A DNA stretch of 64,000 nt, taken from Cololabis saira (lineage: Eukaryota > Chordata > Actinopteri > Beloniformes > Belonidae). The stretch covers positions 9,419,625-9,483,624 of the forward strand of contig NC_084599.1 in assembly GCF_033807715.1 (NCBI RefSeq), in the 5' to 3' direction. Each line of letters starts with the position of its first letter. Position 1 is the stretch's first letter. This document shows positions 12,558 to 24,601 of the stretch, piece after piece. The notes under the pieces are model-generated. The model worked only from the letters and a program-made list of their open reading frames with translations, had not been told where the DNA came from and ran no database searches. A program made the position numbers and the translations under genes.

Positions 12558-12662
12558 TCCCTTTTCCCTTGTTTCCCAACTTCCTTGTATCTCCCTTTTC
12601 CCTTGTTTCCCCTCCTTCCTTGTATCTCCCTTTTCCCTTGTTTCCCCTCCTTCCTTGTATCT
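12558..12662 (+). repeat. Minisatellite-like tandem repeat, unit about 35 bp, 3 copies
   Basis: The unit tcccttttcccttgtttccc followed by ctccttccttgtatc is repeated three times. The first copy has AAC in place of CTCC. Two copies are essentially identical, suggesting recent duplication. Confidence 0.85.
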
Positions 12663-13169
12663 CACTTCTGTGGAACTTACTTCATCTGTTTTACTTTGAT
12701 ATCAGGTTTCCCTGTGTGCCTTAATCAGATATACTTTCTGTTTTGTTTTGGGATTTTTCCCTTGTGCCATGTATTTGGTTCAATCCTGTTAACCCTGCTT
12801 TTTACATAATTTCAAATGGTCTCTGTCAGCACCTGTTGCTCAACGGCAAATACCTCTTTCAGTATATTATACCTCTCACTTTTCTTTGTTGGTTGATATG
12901 TCTTCCTCATTCCTTTTTTTTTTCTTTTACCTTTTACACAGGTTTTTAGGCATTTGGATTGTATCTGATGGTTTACATCTGAACAGACCTTTTGGATATC
13001 CTGCACTGCAGCATCTTTGGTTCGTCTGTCTTTTAAAAACTCAGTTGAATTCAGTTTATATGTCAAGCACCAGTTCACAATGTCATCTAAAGGTAAAGAA
13101 AAATAACACATTTAATTCAATCTGATCAAACACAGAACCAGAACGGGACAGGGACGAGACGCCAACATA

Positions 13170-13536
13170 CAGGACTGTCTCAGAAAATTAGAATATTGTG
13201 ATAAAGTCCTTTATTTTCTGTAATGCAAAAATGTCATACATTCTGGATTCATTACAAATCAACTGAAATATTGAAAGCCTTTTATTATTTTAATATTGCT
13301 GATCATGGCTTACAGTTTAAGAAAACTCAAATATCCTATCTCAAAAAATTTGAATATTCTGGGAATCTTAATCTTAAACTGTAAGCCATAATCAGCAATA
13401 TTAAAATAATAAAAGGCTTGCAATATTTCAGTTGATTTGTAATGAATCCAGAATGTATGACATTTTTGTTTTTTCAATTGCATTACAGAAAATAAAGAAC
13501 TTTATCACAATATTCTAATTTTCTGAGACAATCCTG
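13170..13536. mobile_element. Palindromic TA-target MITE, copy 1 (367 bp)
   Basis: It begins CAGGACTGTCTCAGAAAATT and ends in the reverse complement (AATTTTCTGAGACAATCCTG), flanked by TA on both sides. The whole element is one imperfect inverted repeat folding around about 13340, so the strand is not meaningful. TA target and palindromy suggest a Tc1/mariner-mobilised MITE. Other copies lie at 15689, 18790 and 37147. Confidence 0.88.
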
Positions 13537-14174
13537 TACACTGGTTATTTCTTTTCAACCTCTAGGTCATCTTTCTATCACCTGAAAGCCAGAAACAAGC
13601 GGGTCCATGAAATTCTAAAAAAAAGACAATTGAATGATTATCTTGATAAAATCTTAAACGGCTTTAGCTTTCAAATAAACACTGCTGTGCAAACATTTGT
13701 CCTCGAACTGTATTGAAAAACAATTACAGTGCATCTTAACAGTTGACTGAAACCCTGAAGGTTCCCTGCGTAAATGCTTAATGCAGAGGATGTTTCTGCA
13801 GAGGGAGGCGACTGCAATAACTGCAGTATGTGGACGGAGTTTGCATTCCAGCAGCATTCAGTCTGCCGTCAGACACAAAGTGCTATCAACACAGCTGTCC
13901 GGCCCCCGACTGTGTACACAGCGCTGGCTCTCTGACTCTCTCCGGTCACTTCAACGTGATGTGAACCAAGCCCTGAAATGACTTAAGCTACATTTCTGTG
14001 CTTCCTGTCATTGCTGAAACGTAGGCAGCTGCTTTTAAAATTGTTTTGATATGTTGGGTAGCGTGGTGTTTTGAAAGGCCCTGCGTGTTGATGGATAAGC
14101 TTTCTTTGTGCGGTGACTCTGTGACTGATACTGACAGAAGCAGAAGAAGGTGTGATGATGCTTCTCTCTGCCTA

Positions 14175-14200
14175 TGTGTGTGTGTGTGTTTGTGTGTGTC

Positions 14201-14239
<39 letters not shown>

Positions 14240-14284
14240 GTGTGTGCGTGTATGTGTGTGTGTGTGTGTGTGTGCGTGTGCTTG
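14175..14284 (+). repeat. (TG)n microsatellite, interrupted
   Basis: About 110 bp of TG units with scattered C and A interruptions. Cys/Val-rich ORFs here are artefacts. Confidence 0.95.
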
Positions 14285-14850
14285 TCAGTGCAGCAATCTA
14301 TGGCATTGCCTTCGTTGGATCACCTTACAGCACGTTTGGCACTTGAACTATCTGTCCGAGTTCACCCCTTCATTAATCTGTTTCCCAGCCTCCACTTCAC
14401 TGTAAAAAAATAAAATAAGAGCTGGGAAAACACATTTCAGCAAATCACAAGCCCCTGATGTTACACCTGGTTTTCATTCTGTCGCCTCAGTAGTTGTATT
14501 TCAGCATTTAATAACAGTCAAGAGTCATGGATATGTTATTTATTTTCTAAAGTTGGCACATAAAATAAATAAATATGTAAACTGCCACAAGGCCTGTTTC
14601 ATTTGCACCTACTTCCTTCTTTGTACTTGTCATCATTCATCACGGCCTCAGTTGATCTCCAGCCAAGTGCAGGAACCAAACGGGATTTTGCTTCACCCTT
14701 TTAATCTTGGATACCTGTGAAGCGGACTTACACTCCCGTCAGAAAGTACGGGATGTTTTTATTCCAAAGCTTCCTCAGTCAAGAAAAAATAAAGCATTTT
14801 AGTTTTACACTTAGTTAAAAAACAACCTCAGATGAATAACACAGATGCCT

Positions 14851-14974
<124 letters not shown>

Positions 14975-15688
14975 AGTGTGTGTGGTTGTGGGTGAAAAAT
15001 GAAGTAATGAAGTAAGTAATATTCTAAAAATAGAAATAGAAATTTTTATTTTTTTTATTTGTCATGTTATTGTTTCCTTCTCATGTTATCTAGTTTTTAT
15101 ATAGAAATTTTTATATAGAAACTTTTATCTGCTGTTTACTAAATAAATAAGTAACACTTTTTCTTGGCAAAGATTACAAAATATGTGTTTTGATAAATTT
15201 TAAAATTGGTTCTAAACAAATATCCTTGTCAAACACATAAACTAGGTGGTTTAAGATCATACTTGCAAAATTCCTTTTTTGCTCAAAGAACAAGTTTAAT
15301 GAGGGCAGTTCTGGAGTTTAAAGCACGTGTCCTCTGTTTTCTTCTATCTATAATGCCTGTGGAAACCATTCTTTCTATACTCTTTTTGCACACATACAAA
15401 TGTAAAACCACTTGTTTGGTCCATCTGTGAGGACTGTATTCACACCGTTTGCTTAAGTGGACACCATTTTTGAGTGTTGAAAATGTTAAAACAGCAACTC
15501 AGCTACGTTAATCATCATTTTATTGCAAACAAGTGGAAGTCAAAGCTGCTTACATACATGTTGATTTGGTCCCTAGTAAAAGTTCACACTCCAGACCATC
15601 TAATAATAGACCTGCGCTTGCTTTAATTAGTATGCTGGTTGAACCCTAGTCGGTAAGGACATTAACCACAACATCAGGGGAGAATAAA

Positions 15689-16055
15689 CAGGACTGTCTC
15701 AGAAAATTTGAATGTTGTGATAAAGTCCTTCATTTTCTGTAATGCAAAAATGTCATACATTCTGGATTCATTACAAATCAACTGAAATTTTGCAAGCCTT
15801 TTATTATTTTAATATTGCTGATCATGGCTTACAGCTTAAGAAAACTCAAATATACTATCTTAAAAAATTTGAGTATTCTGGGAATCTTAATCTTAAACTG
15901 TAAGCCATAATCAGCAATATTAAAATAATAAAAGGATTGCAATATTTCAGTTGATTTGTAATGAATCCAGAATGTATGACATTTTTGTTTTTTTAATTGC
16001 ATTACAGAAAATAAAGAACTTTATCACAATATTCTAATTTTCTGAGACAGTCCTG
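15689..16055. mobile_element. Palindromic TA-target MITE, copy 2
   Basis: Full-length copy of the family at 13170: CAGGACTGTCTCAGAAAATT at the left and the inverse at the right, followed by TA. The left flank reads TAAA, so the left TA appears altered. It is very similar to copy 1 throughout. Confidence 0.86.
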
Positions 16056-16238
16056 TACATGGATGTATCACTATGGATCTTTGAACCAGCTGGACAGAAG
16101 GTTTTATTTCTTATTCAAGAAAAGCTGTTTGTTTCATTTAAGAAACAAATAGCTTCCTCAGGCTTACAACTTACAAGAATTATAGTTTTTTCTGTTTTTA
16201 CAGTGTATCGGTACAGGTTATTTGAGGATGTGACTGCT

Positions 16239-16335
<97 letters not shown>
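16239..16335 (+). repeat. (TG)n microsatellite, about 95 bp
   Basis: An almost pure GT array. Confidence 0.96.
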
Positions 16336-16336
<1 letters not shown>

Positions 16337-18437
16337 GCAGCTAACACAGTCATTCAGCCGTGTCGGAGAGGTGGGGCTTCAGCACTCCGGCATTTGGAGA
16401 TTACATGGAAAAGCTGACAGATGACATGTTCCTCTGATTTTCCACTATTTCACTTTTTCCCCTCTTTACCACTAAGAATAACCCAACAATGATCGTAGCA
16501 GTACAACAAACAGCACCTGGGCAGGCACTTGTGTACACTAACCTTCAGCAGGAGGAGTTCGCTTTGCAGTGAAAGTTCAGAGATTTGTCATCGGGTCTCA
16601 AACTGCTGCTGCGTGAGACCCTGACTGTGCAGGATTATACATATCTCCAGTAGTTTGTTAGTGTGCGTGGCAACAACAGTCTGTACGGTAGGAGTTGAGA
16701 GAGAGGAGCTTGCTGCATGATATTAAAAGTCCCTAAGGGTCCAACAAACCTGTCCTGCAACCTCCTCAGCCAGCCCCATGCGTCTTTAGACCTGGTGTGT
16801 TTCTGAGACCTGTTGTTCCAAAGCAAAAGGAAACACAAAAGCATCTGCAGTGTATTATAAATACACATCACTCGTTCACGCCCCTCCTCAACCGTCTACA
16901 TCCAAACTGGTCACATTTATTTGCGTAATACTGCCAAGATATGATGATTTCCATTTCCTTGTTATTTACCCCCCGGTCTTTAAAGTTACATCCCAAACTA
17001 CCTACCATGCAGGAAGTGTGTGTTATTGTGTGGGAGAGGTTATCAAGTATTTTGTTTGGTTGTTGTTTTTGCTTTATTATTGATATGAGCAGATGTTTTT
17101 ATTCCAGATTCCTCCTTGCCTTATTAGGGCTTGTCAAGCCCGGCTTGACACAAACTTACTGAGCTTGTTTCACATCGTAATGTTTTTTTTTTTCTTAAAC
17201 AGCAACAACAAATATATATAGGAGTGCTAATCCTTGCACAACAGCTTGTTTCAGAATGCAACGCTCCTGAGATCCGTATCAGCGGAAATGTGACGGTATT
17301 TAGTCAGATGTTGTGAAATCCCTGTGGCTGGAGGATAAGTATTTTGCAATCATAAAAATGATCTCAAATTGCGTGGTCCAGTGATTCATTATGAAGCAAA
17401 ATTCTTCAAGACAAATCATGTCATGAAGATAAAAAGTACACTCTTATAGTTAATTCATTAATTAACATTTGCATACTTATATGTTGCTATAGATACACAT
17501 ACAACTGGCAAGAAAATTAGACTTTTCTTTGAATACAACTGCAAGCTCCATGTAAGTTATTATTTTTATAGGCTACAAAATAAATGTGTTTTACTGTAAC
17601 ATTCCCTTTTCCCATTTCCCTTTTCAGGAAAATCAACCCGAGGTCTATTTATAAATTATAATGAGTAAAACTTTTGTTGATGCGAATCAAATCAGTTTTG
17701 AGTTTTGAGATAAAATATTTGCAGCATAATAATCTTGTCGGTCTGCAGGGGAACCAGCTGAAGTCATAAGAAATTCCTACTTTACAACTCAGGTCATTTC
17801 ACTGAAGCGGTAGTTCATTTCCAGCGCTTCCACAGAAGGGGACCAGTACTTAGATATTAATGACAGGAAGCAGGAGAGTTTATACTTTCCTCCCCTTGTG
17901 GGCTTGTTTGGCAGTCGTGTGCCAGTCTGTAGTCGACCGGTACGGACCAGGTGGCGACCTGAAAGTGATGTCAAGAACAGTCACCTACGGTGTCATCACC
18001 AGTTAAGTACTTTTTATTCATTTTCTCTACGCATACAAAGTTATACTTACCTCGTCCACACTATCACCTTACTGAAATTATATTTTTGAGTCTTGTCAGA
18101 GGCTTAAAATAGCAATTTACATTGATGTCATCTGGTTGTCATGGCTCTGATCCCGAAGGCTCCTTCCGCTGATCCACACGGAGCTGCCCACCGACATCTG
18201 CAACACCTCCCACTTCACATTTAGTTTCAGTGGTGAAATCAGAAATTGCTGCTGCATTTAGTCAATGCTCGGTCAGAGCGGAAAGGTTGCAAAATTAACA
18301 GCAAAACATCTTTAAAATATGGATAACTATACTCTGTTAGGTCTCTATTCACAGCTCAGAAGTCCATACACTGCAAATAACTCGGTGGTAAAAGCCAACC
18401 GTTGGTTGTGCCAGCTGTCAATCAAGAGTAAAACACT
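16336..18437. other. Gene-free sequence
   Basis: Unique AT-rich DNA after the GT microsatellite. I see no exon-like or repeat structure. Confidence 0.55.
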
Positions 18438-18553
18438 TTCTGTTTGTTTGTTTTCTCTCTTGCAGATTCCAAACGCTTGTGTGTTTTGTGTTTTCCTGTG
18501 TTTGTCTCATTTCAGACTTGCAGCGGCTTCTGGCCTGTCATTGCTGTTACATC
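18438..18553 (+). repeat. Dispersed repeat, copy 2 (see 9332-9512)
   Basis: It shares the tctctcttgcagattccaaa, ttttcctgtgttt, tttcagacttgcag and ggcttctggcctgt blocks with the copy at 9332 but lacks its A-rich insertion. Same orientation, 9.1 kb apart. Confidence 0.6.
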
Positions 18554-18789
18554 TGATTTACATCTGATACATCTTATTTTTTTTAAAAAGAGTAAAACCC
18601 TTAGTTATACATTAATGTATTGCTTTAAATGAGTTTACTTGATGTGGCTCAAAAATTCAGATTAAAGCTCAGGAATGCAACAACACTTAAAAATTCCTGA
18701 ATGTGTATCTTTACAGTATTTTGCACCATTCCACTCAAATGAAGGTGACAGTATCCACAGGGACTGAAGTGGACCATACGGCCAATATA

Positions 18790-19067
18790 CAGGACTGTGT
18801 CAGAAAATTAGAATATTGTGATAAAGTTCTTTATTTTCTGTAATGCAATTAAAAAAAAACAAAAATGTCATACATTCTGGATTCATTACAAATCAACTGA
18901 AATATTGCAAGCCGTTTATTATTATAATATTGCTGATCATGGCTTACAGCTTAAGAAAACTCAAATAACCTATCTAAAAAAATTTGAATATTCTGGGAAT
19001 CTTAATCTTAAACTTTGTAATTGCATTACAGAAAATCACAATATTCTAATTTTCTGAGACAGTCCTG
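18790..19067. mobile_element. Palindromic TA-target MITE, copy 3 (278 bp, internally deleted)
   Basis: Same left end as the copy at 13170 and a TA on both sides, but about 90 bp of the right arm is missing between cttaatcttaaac and ttgtaattgcattacag. This breaks the full palindrome. Confidence 0.85.
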
Positions 19068-20024
19068 TATTTCTGCATGCAGGTCCCCTGTGTGTGGTGC
19101 AGTAAAAAAAGGACAAACCGGAGATGATTGAGGATTACTTACTGTATCTTGCTGTATTTGTGACGTTCCAGCCAACTGTTGTGGAGATATCCAAGTGCAC
19201 TGACTCACACTGAGCTCCCTGAACAAGAAGGATTAAAAGCAATCTGGAAGCGTTTGTGTCAGTGCTGAACCAGGTGTCACTCAGACAGTCTGGAGAATGA
19301 CTCAGACGACACTTTCATTATGTGTAGCTGGAGGTTGATGTGTGTGTTAATACATACTGAACATATATATATTATATTATATTACAGGGTCCATTTATGA
19401 ACTTGCCAGATGTCCAGAGCTGTCCTCCCTCCACACCATCTGTATCCTGAACGCGCTGTACGCTCACCTGCTGCGGAGACTTTTTGCCGCTCTGGCATGA
19501 TTTGGCAGCAGATACACGCATCATGCACGGCTATACTAAGAGTAAGACGAGAAGAGCGGAACCGGCCTTCGGAGCCATACCATGTCTATTTCACACAAGT
19601 TTGCACAGCCATGACTTGACACCTTAACAGATGCACAATCCCGAACCTCCTCCTCACTGACAGAGACCCGGTATGTGACGTTATGTTGCTGGAACCTGCT
19701 CTACCTGACACTGAAAACACTCTCATCCCCTACCTCCTGCTCCCGGCTCGGTTTTCATATGTCGTCATGGCAGTGGGGATTCTATAAGCCTATCAATTAG
19801 CGAGAGGGATTACACGGTTATTCGCTTGGGCTGACCTCATGTCAGTAACGGAAGAATGAAAAACATATGGAAAACAAGGTCAGTGCTGAATGCCGAAGGC
19901 CCGGCAGTTGAACTGAGACGGACTCTTGATAGTAACAATGAATTCAGCTCAAACGGAACCAAGCCCGCACCGTTTCCTCCCATGTGACCAGAAACTCTTT
20001 TTTTATTCATTTTCTTTTAAAAAT

Positions 20025-20719
20025 CAGAGGTGTCTTCAGTATTCACATTCATTACTCAGGTAGAAGTATAGATACTAGAGTTTAAAAATACTCCTGTAGA
20101 AGTTGAAGTATCAACTCAAGTTTTTTACTCAAGTAAAAGTATAAAAGTACCGGTTTCAAAACTACTTAAAGTATAAAAGTAAAAGTAATGTAAGGGGGGG
20201 AAAAGCCATTGAAAATGAATGCATCTTAGTATAATTCAAATATATTAAAGAACCATATATGTGTGCTATTGAGCATTAACATGTGTTTCAGAGAGCAGGA
20301 GATATGATGACTAGTTGCCTATAAGTATTGTAATGGTGCAAAAAGTCAAACTTCAGAGGCACGTTATCATTTATCCTAACCTTTATTGGAATGTACATCC
20401 AAGTTTAGTTGCAGGAATCTGAGGGAACGGATGTAAGAACAAAACTGGACAAGAACATCTGAAACAACCACAACCAAATTCACTCTATCCGGATGGAGCA
20501 ATTTAACTGGATAGTTTTTTTTAAAGGCCGAAATGAAATAGAGTAACGAGGTTGTTTTTAAAATGTAAGGAGTAAAAAGTACAGATAATTGTGTGAAAAT
20601 GTAAGGAGTAAAAGTAAAAAGTCGTCTGAAAAATAATTACTCCAGTGAAGTATAGATAACCAAAATTTCTACCTAAGTAAGGTAACGAAGTATTTGTACT
20701 TTGTTACTTGACACCTCTG
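20025..20719 (-). mobile_element. hAT-type non-autonomous transposon (family 1, copy 2)
   Basis: Reverse-orientation copy of 8270-8979: CAGAGGTGTCTTCAG at the left and TTGACACCTCTG at the right. It is flanked by exact 8-bp duplications TTAAAAAT (20017-20024 and 20720-20727), diagnostic of hAT-type insertion. The two copies are nearly identical, and the intact duplication suggests this copy is the younger. It has no coding capacity. Confidence 0.93.
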
Positions 20720-20727
20720 TTAAAAAT

Positions 20728-22759
20728 GGGAAAATGAATCCAGCTTCAGGAGATGTCCCAGTTTTGAGGCACACAGTTTTTTTTTTCTTCTTTTTTTCCC
20801 TCCTGACATCAAGACAAAAGCAATGCAGAGCATGTTGAACATGTAATTGTTTGATGGCTTTGGTATGTTACGGATGAACTATATCCATCTGCTTATCTGA
20901 GACTCGAAGAAATGTCTCTGAAATATCCACTTTCATTCAAGCGTCCCAATACGTCGACGGCGTGTGTTATTTTTAAAGTGTATCCAGTGACAAAGGACAC
21001 TTCAACCCCTCACTTAGATTACATGCGGATGGGTGGAAGCATCATTATGATGTACGCATGCATGCTTTTTAATAGGTTGACGGGCCAACCAATCACACTT
21101 GTCAACCTGTTGCCGGGAGACAGGCAATGTGGTTGCTAAACACCAGTCCAAAACTTTTACATCATGGACTATATTTCTGAAAGTTAGAATATGAAAGTAT
21201 ATTGTATTACCTCACAGAAGTGCTGAAGCAGGTCCTGCAGCACCTGCTCTTCAAGTGTAAAATATCATCACCCCTGAGCTCCTGAGTCCCAGCAATTTCC
21301 TCTTTCAATGCCTCCTCACATATGAGAAGATAATCATCATTCTAATCCGCATAAATTATCTTCTTAGAACGATTATTTATGCAGCAGAACAAGTTTAAAA
21401 GGAGTGCTTTATGTCATTTCTCTCCGGTGATATTAGCTTGCCTGTAGTTTATCTCTAATTTGCTAATTCTAGTGTGCCCTTATTTTAGTGTGTCACTTAC
21501 ATATTAAATCATAGCAACATCTCTTTAATTATGTGGCAACAGGGTTCTGTTTAAAGTTTGAGATTTGCCTTTTGGCTCATCGCCCCATTGTAAATGAGAA
21601 ATTATTAGCGTTGCATTACGGTAACGCCGCTCTATGAGTAATGTTGACTTACATCAAAGGCTGGCAGAAACAGGTTTATTGTTGGATTAGCTGTGATTGA
21701 TGGTTTGTGGTTCACTGGTTGATCTGCTTCTCAGATCTAGAAGCAGTTGGTGGAAAGCTTTGATTTTGTTTACCAGAAGTGCTCCGCTCCACTCGGCGAG
21801 GGGATTCTGTCCCCTGGGAAGAAAAACAAAGCGATCCAGTCGTGCTCGTCTGAAGTGAAGCAGGTTTTAATCCACACATTCATGTTTTTGTGCAGTCTCC
21901 CTAGTCCTCTGTGGCCTGCTGTTTATTCTTATCTATAACAAGTTTTTGTCTGAGGAACCACAGATATTCAGTTGTTTTTGTGTCTCTTAGCAAATCATTT
22001 TTATCTACTTCTTTTTTCTGGGAGCTTTTGTGTGGGGAAAAACCATTCAAACCCATTGAGAGGTTATTTGCGTTAGTATTAATGATACAAAAACTACCAC
22101 TCAAGGTACAGTTTTTTTAATTGATGTATATTTATTAGGATGTTTTTAATCCTGCATTAATGCATTTTTTCTATGTTGAAAAAAAGAGGCTAATTCCATT
22201 TATTGATTTTATTGATGCTGTTAGTCTTTGAAACTTTTAGACATCAAATTACAATTCTGCTAAATAATAAAATACATTCAATAGGAAAATGATTGGAAAG
22301 GAATAAGTCAGCCTTTAAATCGGTCTTTGTGGCATTTAGTCACCAAACTGACAAACTTCTTGTTTTCTTTTCTCCTTTTTTAAATCGCATTGATTTAAAG
22401 CATATTTGAGCTAAATCTTTTAGTTCTATTGCTAAAATGTTCTGGTCTTCTCAGCTTGTTTCAAACTAAAAGTCACAGTATGAACTAGCTCCTGAGCCAC
22501 ATGTGCTGCCTAACTAAAACCAGAGGACAGATATGCGGGAGCTAACCCACGGTTAAAAATATATGTGAGGTACAAGTGAACGAACAGAGACTAAAGGGAT
22601 GACCTTAATCATGTAAGGTTAAGAAGAATATTTTAAAGAAGTAAGGCTCAGATGTTGATATAATGTATATTGGAGTTAAAAATGCATTTACAATATTATG
22701 TTATGTTATAATTTACATCAGTTAACTATTTACATATTTACCTCCACCTGTCACCGTCC
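20728..22759. other. Gene-free sequence
   Basis: Unique DNA after the hAT duplication. About 21300-21700 contains long balanced stretches that could be conserved non-coding DNA, but this cannot be tested here. Confidence 0.5.
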
Positions 22760-23197
22760 CAAGTTCAGTCTCTTAAATCACTGCTTCAGGAATACTCAGC
22801 AGTATTCAGTAAATACTCAGAGGACAGAGGTCAGACAAGCATCGTCAAGCATCGAATCCACACTCTAATTAAACAGAGAGCCTACAGAGTGACACCAGAT
22901 CAGAGAGCTGAAATAGAGACTCAAGTTGAACATCTTTTAAAGGCAGATGTCATTGAGGAAAAGCCACAGTCCATGGGCTACACCAGTTCTTTTGGTGCGC
23001 AAGAGAAATGGCACATGGCAAAAACTTAATGTGGTGAAATCAAAGATTCCCATCCCCTTCCCAGAGTCGAGGGTGCAATGGATGCTTTGTCAGGATCAGC
23101 CTGGTTCTTCACAATGGACCTGCAACATGGTTATTGGCAAGTTGAGCTGGATGAGAAAAATCGTGAAAAAAAACGCATTCACAACAGGCCATGGACC
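22760..23197 (+). pseudogene. Ty3/Gypsy-type LTR-retrotransposon pol fragment (reverse transcriptase N-terminus), broken
   Basis: Successive frames read LLQEYSAVFSKYSED, then QRAYRVTP...QVEHLLKADVIEE, then SPWATPVLLVRKRNGTW, then DALSGSAWFFTMDLQHGYWQ. This is the ordered start of a Gypsy RT domain, with the FFTMDL...GYWQ block at the palm start. At least two frameshifts and a loss in the middle separate the blocks, and the catalytic downstream part is missing because the fragment ends at an (ATTCA)n run. No LTRs are adjacent. It is a dead relic. Confidence 0.82.
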
Positions 23198-23198
23198 G

Positions 23199-23500
23199 TA
23201 TTCAATTCAATTCAATTCAATTCAATTCAATTCAGTTTTATTTATATAGCGTCTATTACAATTAAAGTTGTCTCTAGGCGCTTTCCAGAGACCCAGAACC
23301 TGACCCTTGAGCAATTATTACATAAACAGTGGCAGGTAAAAACTCCCCTAGTGGGAGAAAAACCTTAAGCCAAACAGTGGCAAGAAAACTCCCCTTTAAG
23401 AAGGAAGAAACCTGGACCAGGACCTGGATCATAAGGGGGGAAGAAACCTGGACCAGGACCTGGATCATAAGGGGGGGCCCTGCTGGTGAAGACCAGCTAG
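23199..23500 (+). repeat. Interspersed repeat with (ATTCA)n head and a 37-bp tandem duplication
   Basis: Six ATTCA units are followed by gttttatttatatagcg and ctaggcgctttccagagacc. The block aaaactcccctagtgggaga is then nearly repeated, a signature of common teleost repeats of unsettled class. At about 23405-23479 the phrase aagaaacctggaccaggacc plus tggatcataagggggg occurs twice in tandem. Confidence 0.5.
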
Positions 23501-23794
23501 GCAGAGCAGGAAAAGAGAGAACAGACAGAGAGAATGAAGAACAGAGAAAGGAGAGACACAGAAATAATGGCTAACTGGTGCACTACAGGGATCCAATATG
23601 AATTCTCAGTTTCACCCTTTTCAAGTCAATAAACCTGCGAACAAACTGATCACTGTCTCCACAGTTTTGATTATACGAAGGTGTTTATCTTACTGCCGAG
23701 TTATATTCTGGACATATATTGAGGGCGGCATAATTTATATTTGAGTTAAAGGGGACCTATTATGGCATTTAATGTATATTTTAAACAGGCCTTG

Positions 23795-24115
23795 TGTCAG
23801 GGTTGACATTCCCCCCAGCCTTCAGTTTCTGTCTTGCCCCGCCTGTGTCCCATCTGCCCTGATTGTGTCTGCACCTGTGTCTCGTCATGTCTTGTTATCC
23901 CCTCAGTATATCTTGTTTTGTCATTCCTTGGTTCCCTGTCGGTCCGTACTGTTTCTTCCTCCATGTCTCCTCGCAGTTTTCCTGATCCTGGTTTTTGTCT
24001 TGATCCTGCCCAGCAGCGCTTTGTTTTTTTGCCTTTGTTAAAATAAACCCTTTTTTGTTGCAACTCTTGGCTCCTGCTCTCCTGCACACGGGTCCTCAAC
24101 AACCACAGCATAACA
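23795..24115 (+). mobile_element. Solo LTR (321 bp) nested in the TTAA element, target duplication CCTTG
   Basis: It begins TGTCAGGGTTGACATT and ends CCACAGCATAACA. Exact CCTTG copies lie at 23790-23794 and 24116-24120. Removing it restores the caggccttgaa junction seen uninterrupted in copy A of the host element. An AATAAA signal lies near 24042. It differs from the LTR at 2769. No internal retroelement genes remain. Confidence 0.87.
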
Positions 24116-24514
24116 CCTTGAATAAAAAAATAAAAAAATAAAACAGAAATTCAGCTTGTGGGCCATGTCTCTAGTTTTACCGCTTCTAACCTCATTATCT
24201 GTGAGTGATCCTGAGTGGGCGGGGGGGCTATGATAATGAGGCTCTGTGCTGATTGGCTGCCTGAATGACGTGTAGCAGGGGAGGGAACAAAGCCTCGCTC
24301 CGGACTGAAGAGCCGGCTGCGTACACAAAGCGTGTCCCATGCGAGGGAGCTCCGGCGACAAAATAAATTCCATTTCTTTATTTTTTTTGTATTGGACTGT
24401 CCTAACTGGCCGCGAGTTTAACGGTTTCAGTGTGGACAGAGAGCCTCCGATGTCACGCAGCTCGACGCGATAGTCGGACGCTCACATTCAGTTACACGAT
24501 GTAAACGGATCTTA

Positions 24515-24601
24515 AGCCTGAATTACGGTTCTGCGTTAAATTGACGCGTACCCTACGCCGTAGGCTCTGCGTTGGTGTAACGCGGAACCATAAATCAGCC
24601 T
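24515..24601. mobile_element. Harbinger-like MITE (87 bp) nested in the TTAA element
   Basis: The inverted ends are AGCCTGAATTACGGTTCTGC and, on the other strand, AGGCTGATTTATGGTTCCGC, with TTA on both sides (24512-24514, 24602-24604), the 3-bp TWA duplication of PIF/Harbinger elements. The centre contains taccctacgccgtagg, typical of a small MITE abundant in fish. Confidence 0.78.

Noticed and set aside
14046..14413. Cys-Val repeat ORFs
   Set aside because: Translations of the TG microsatellite.
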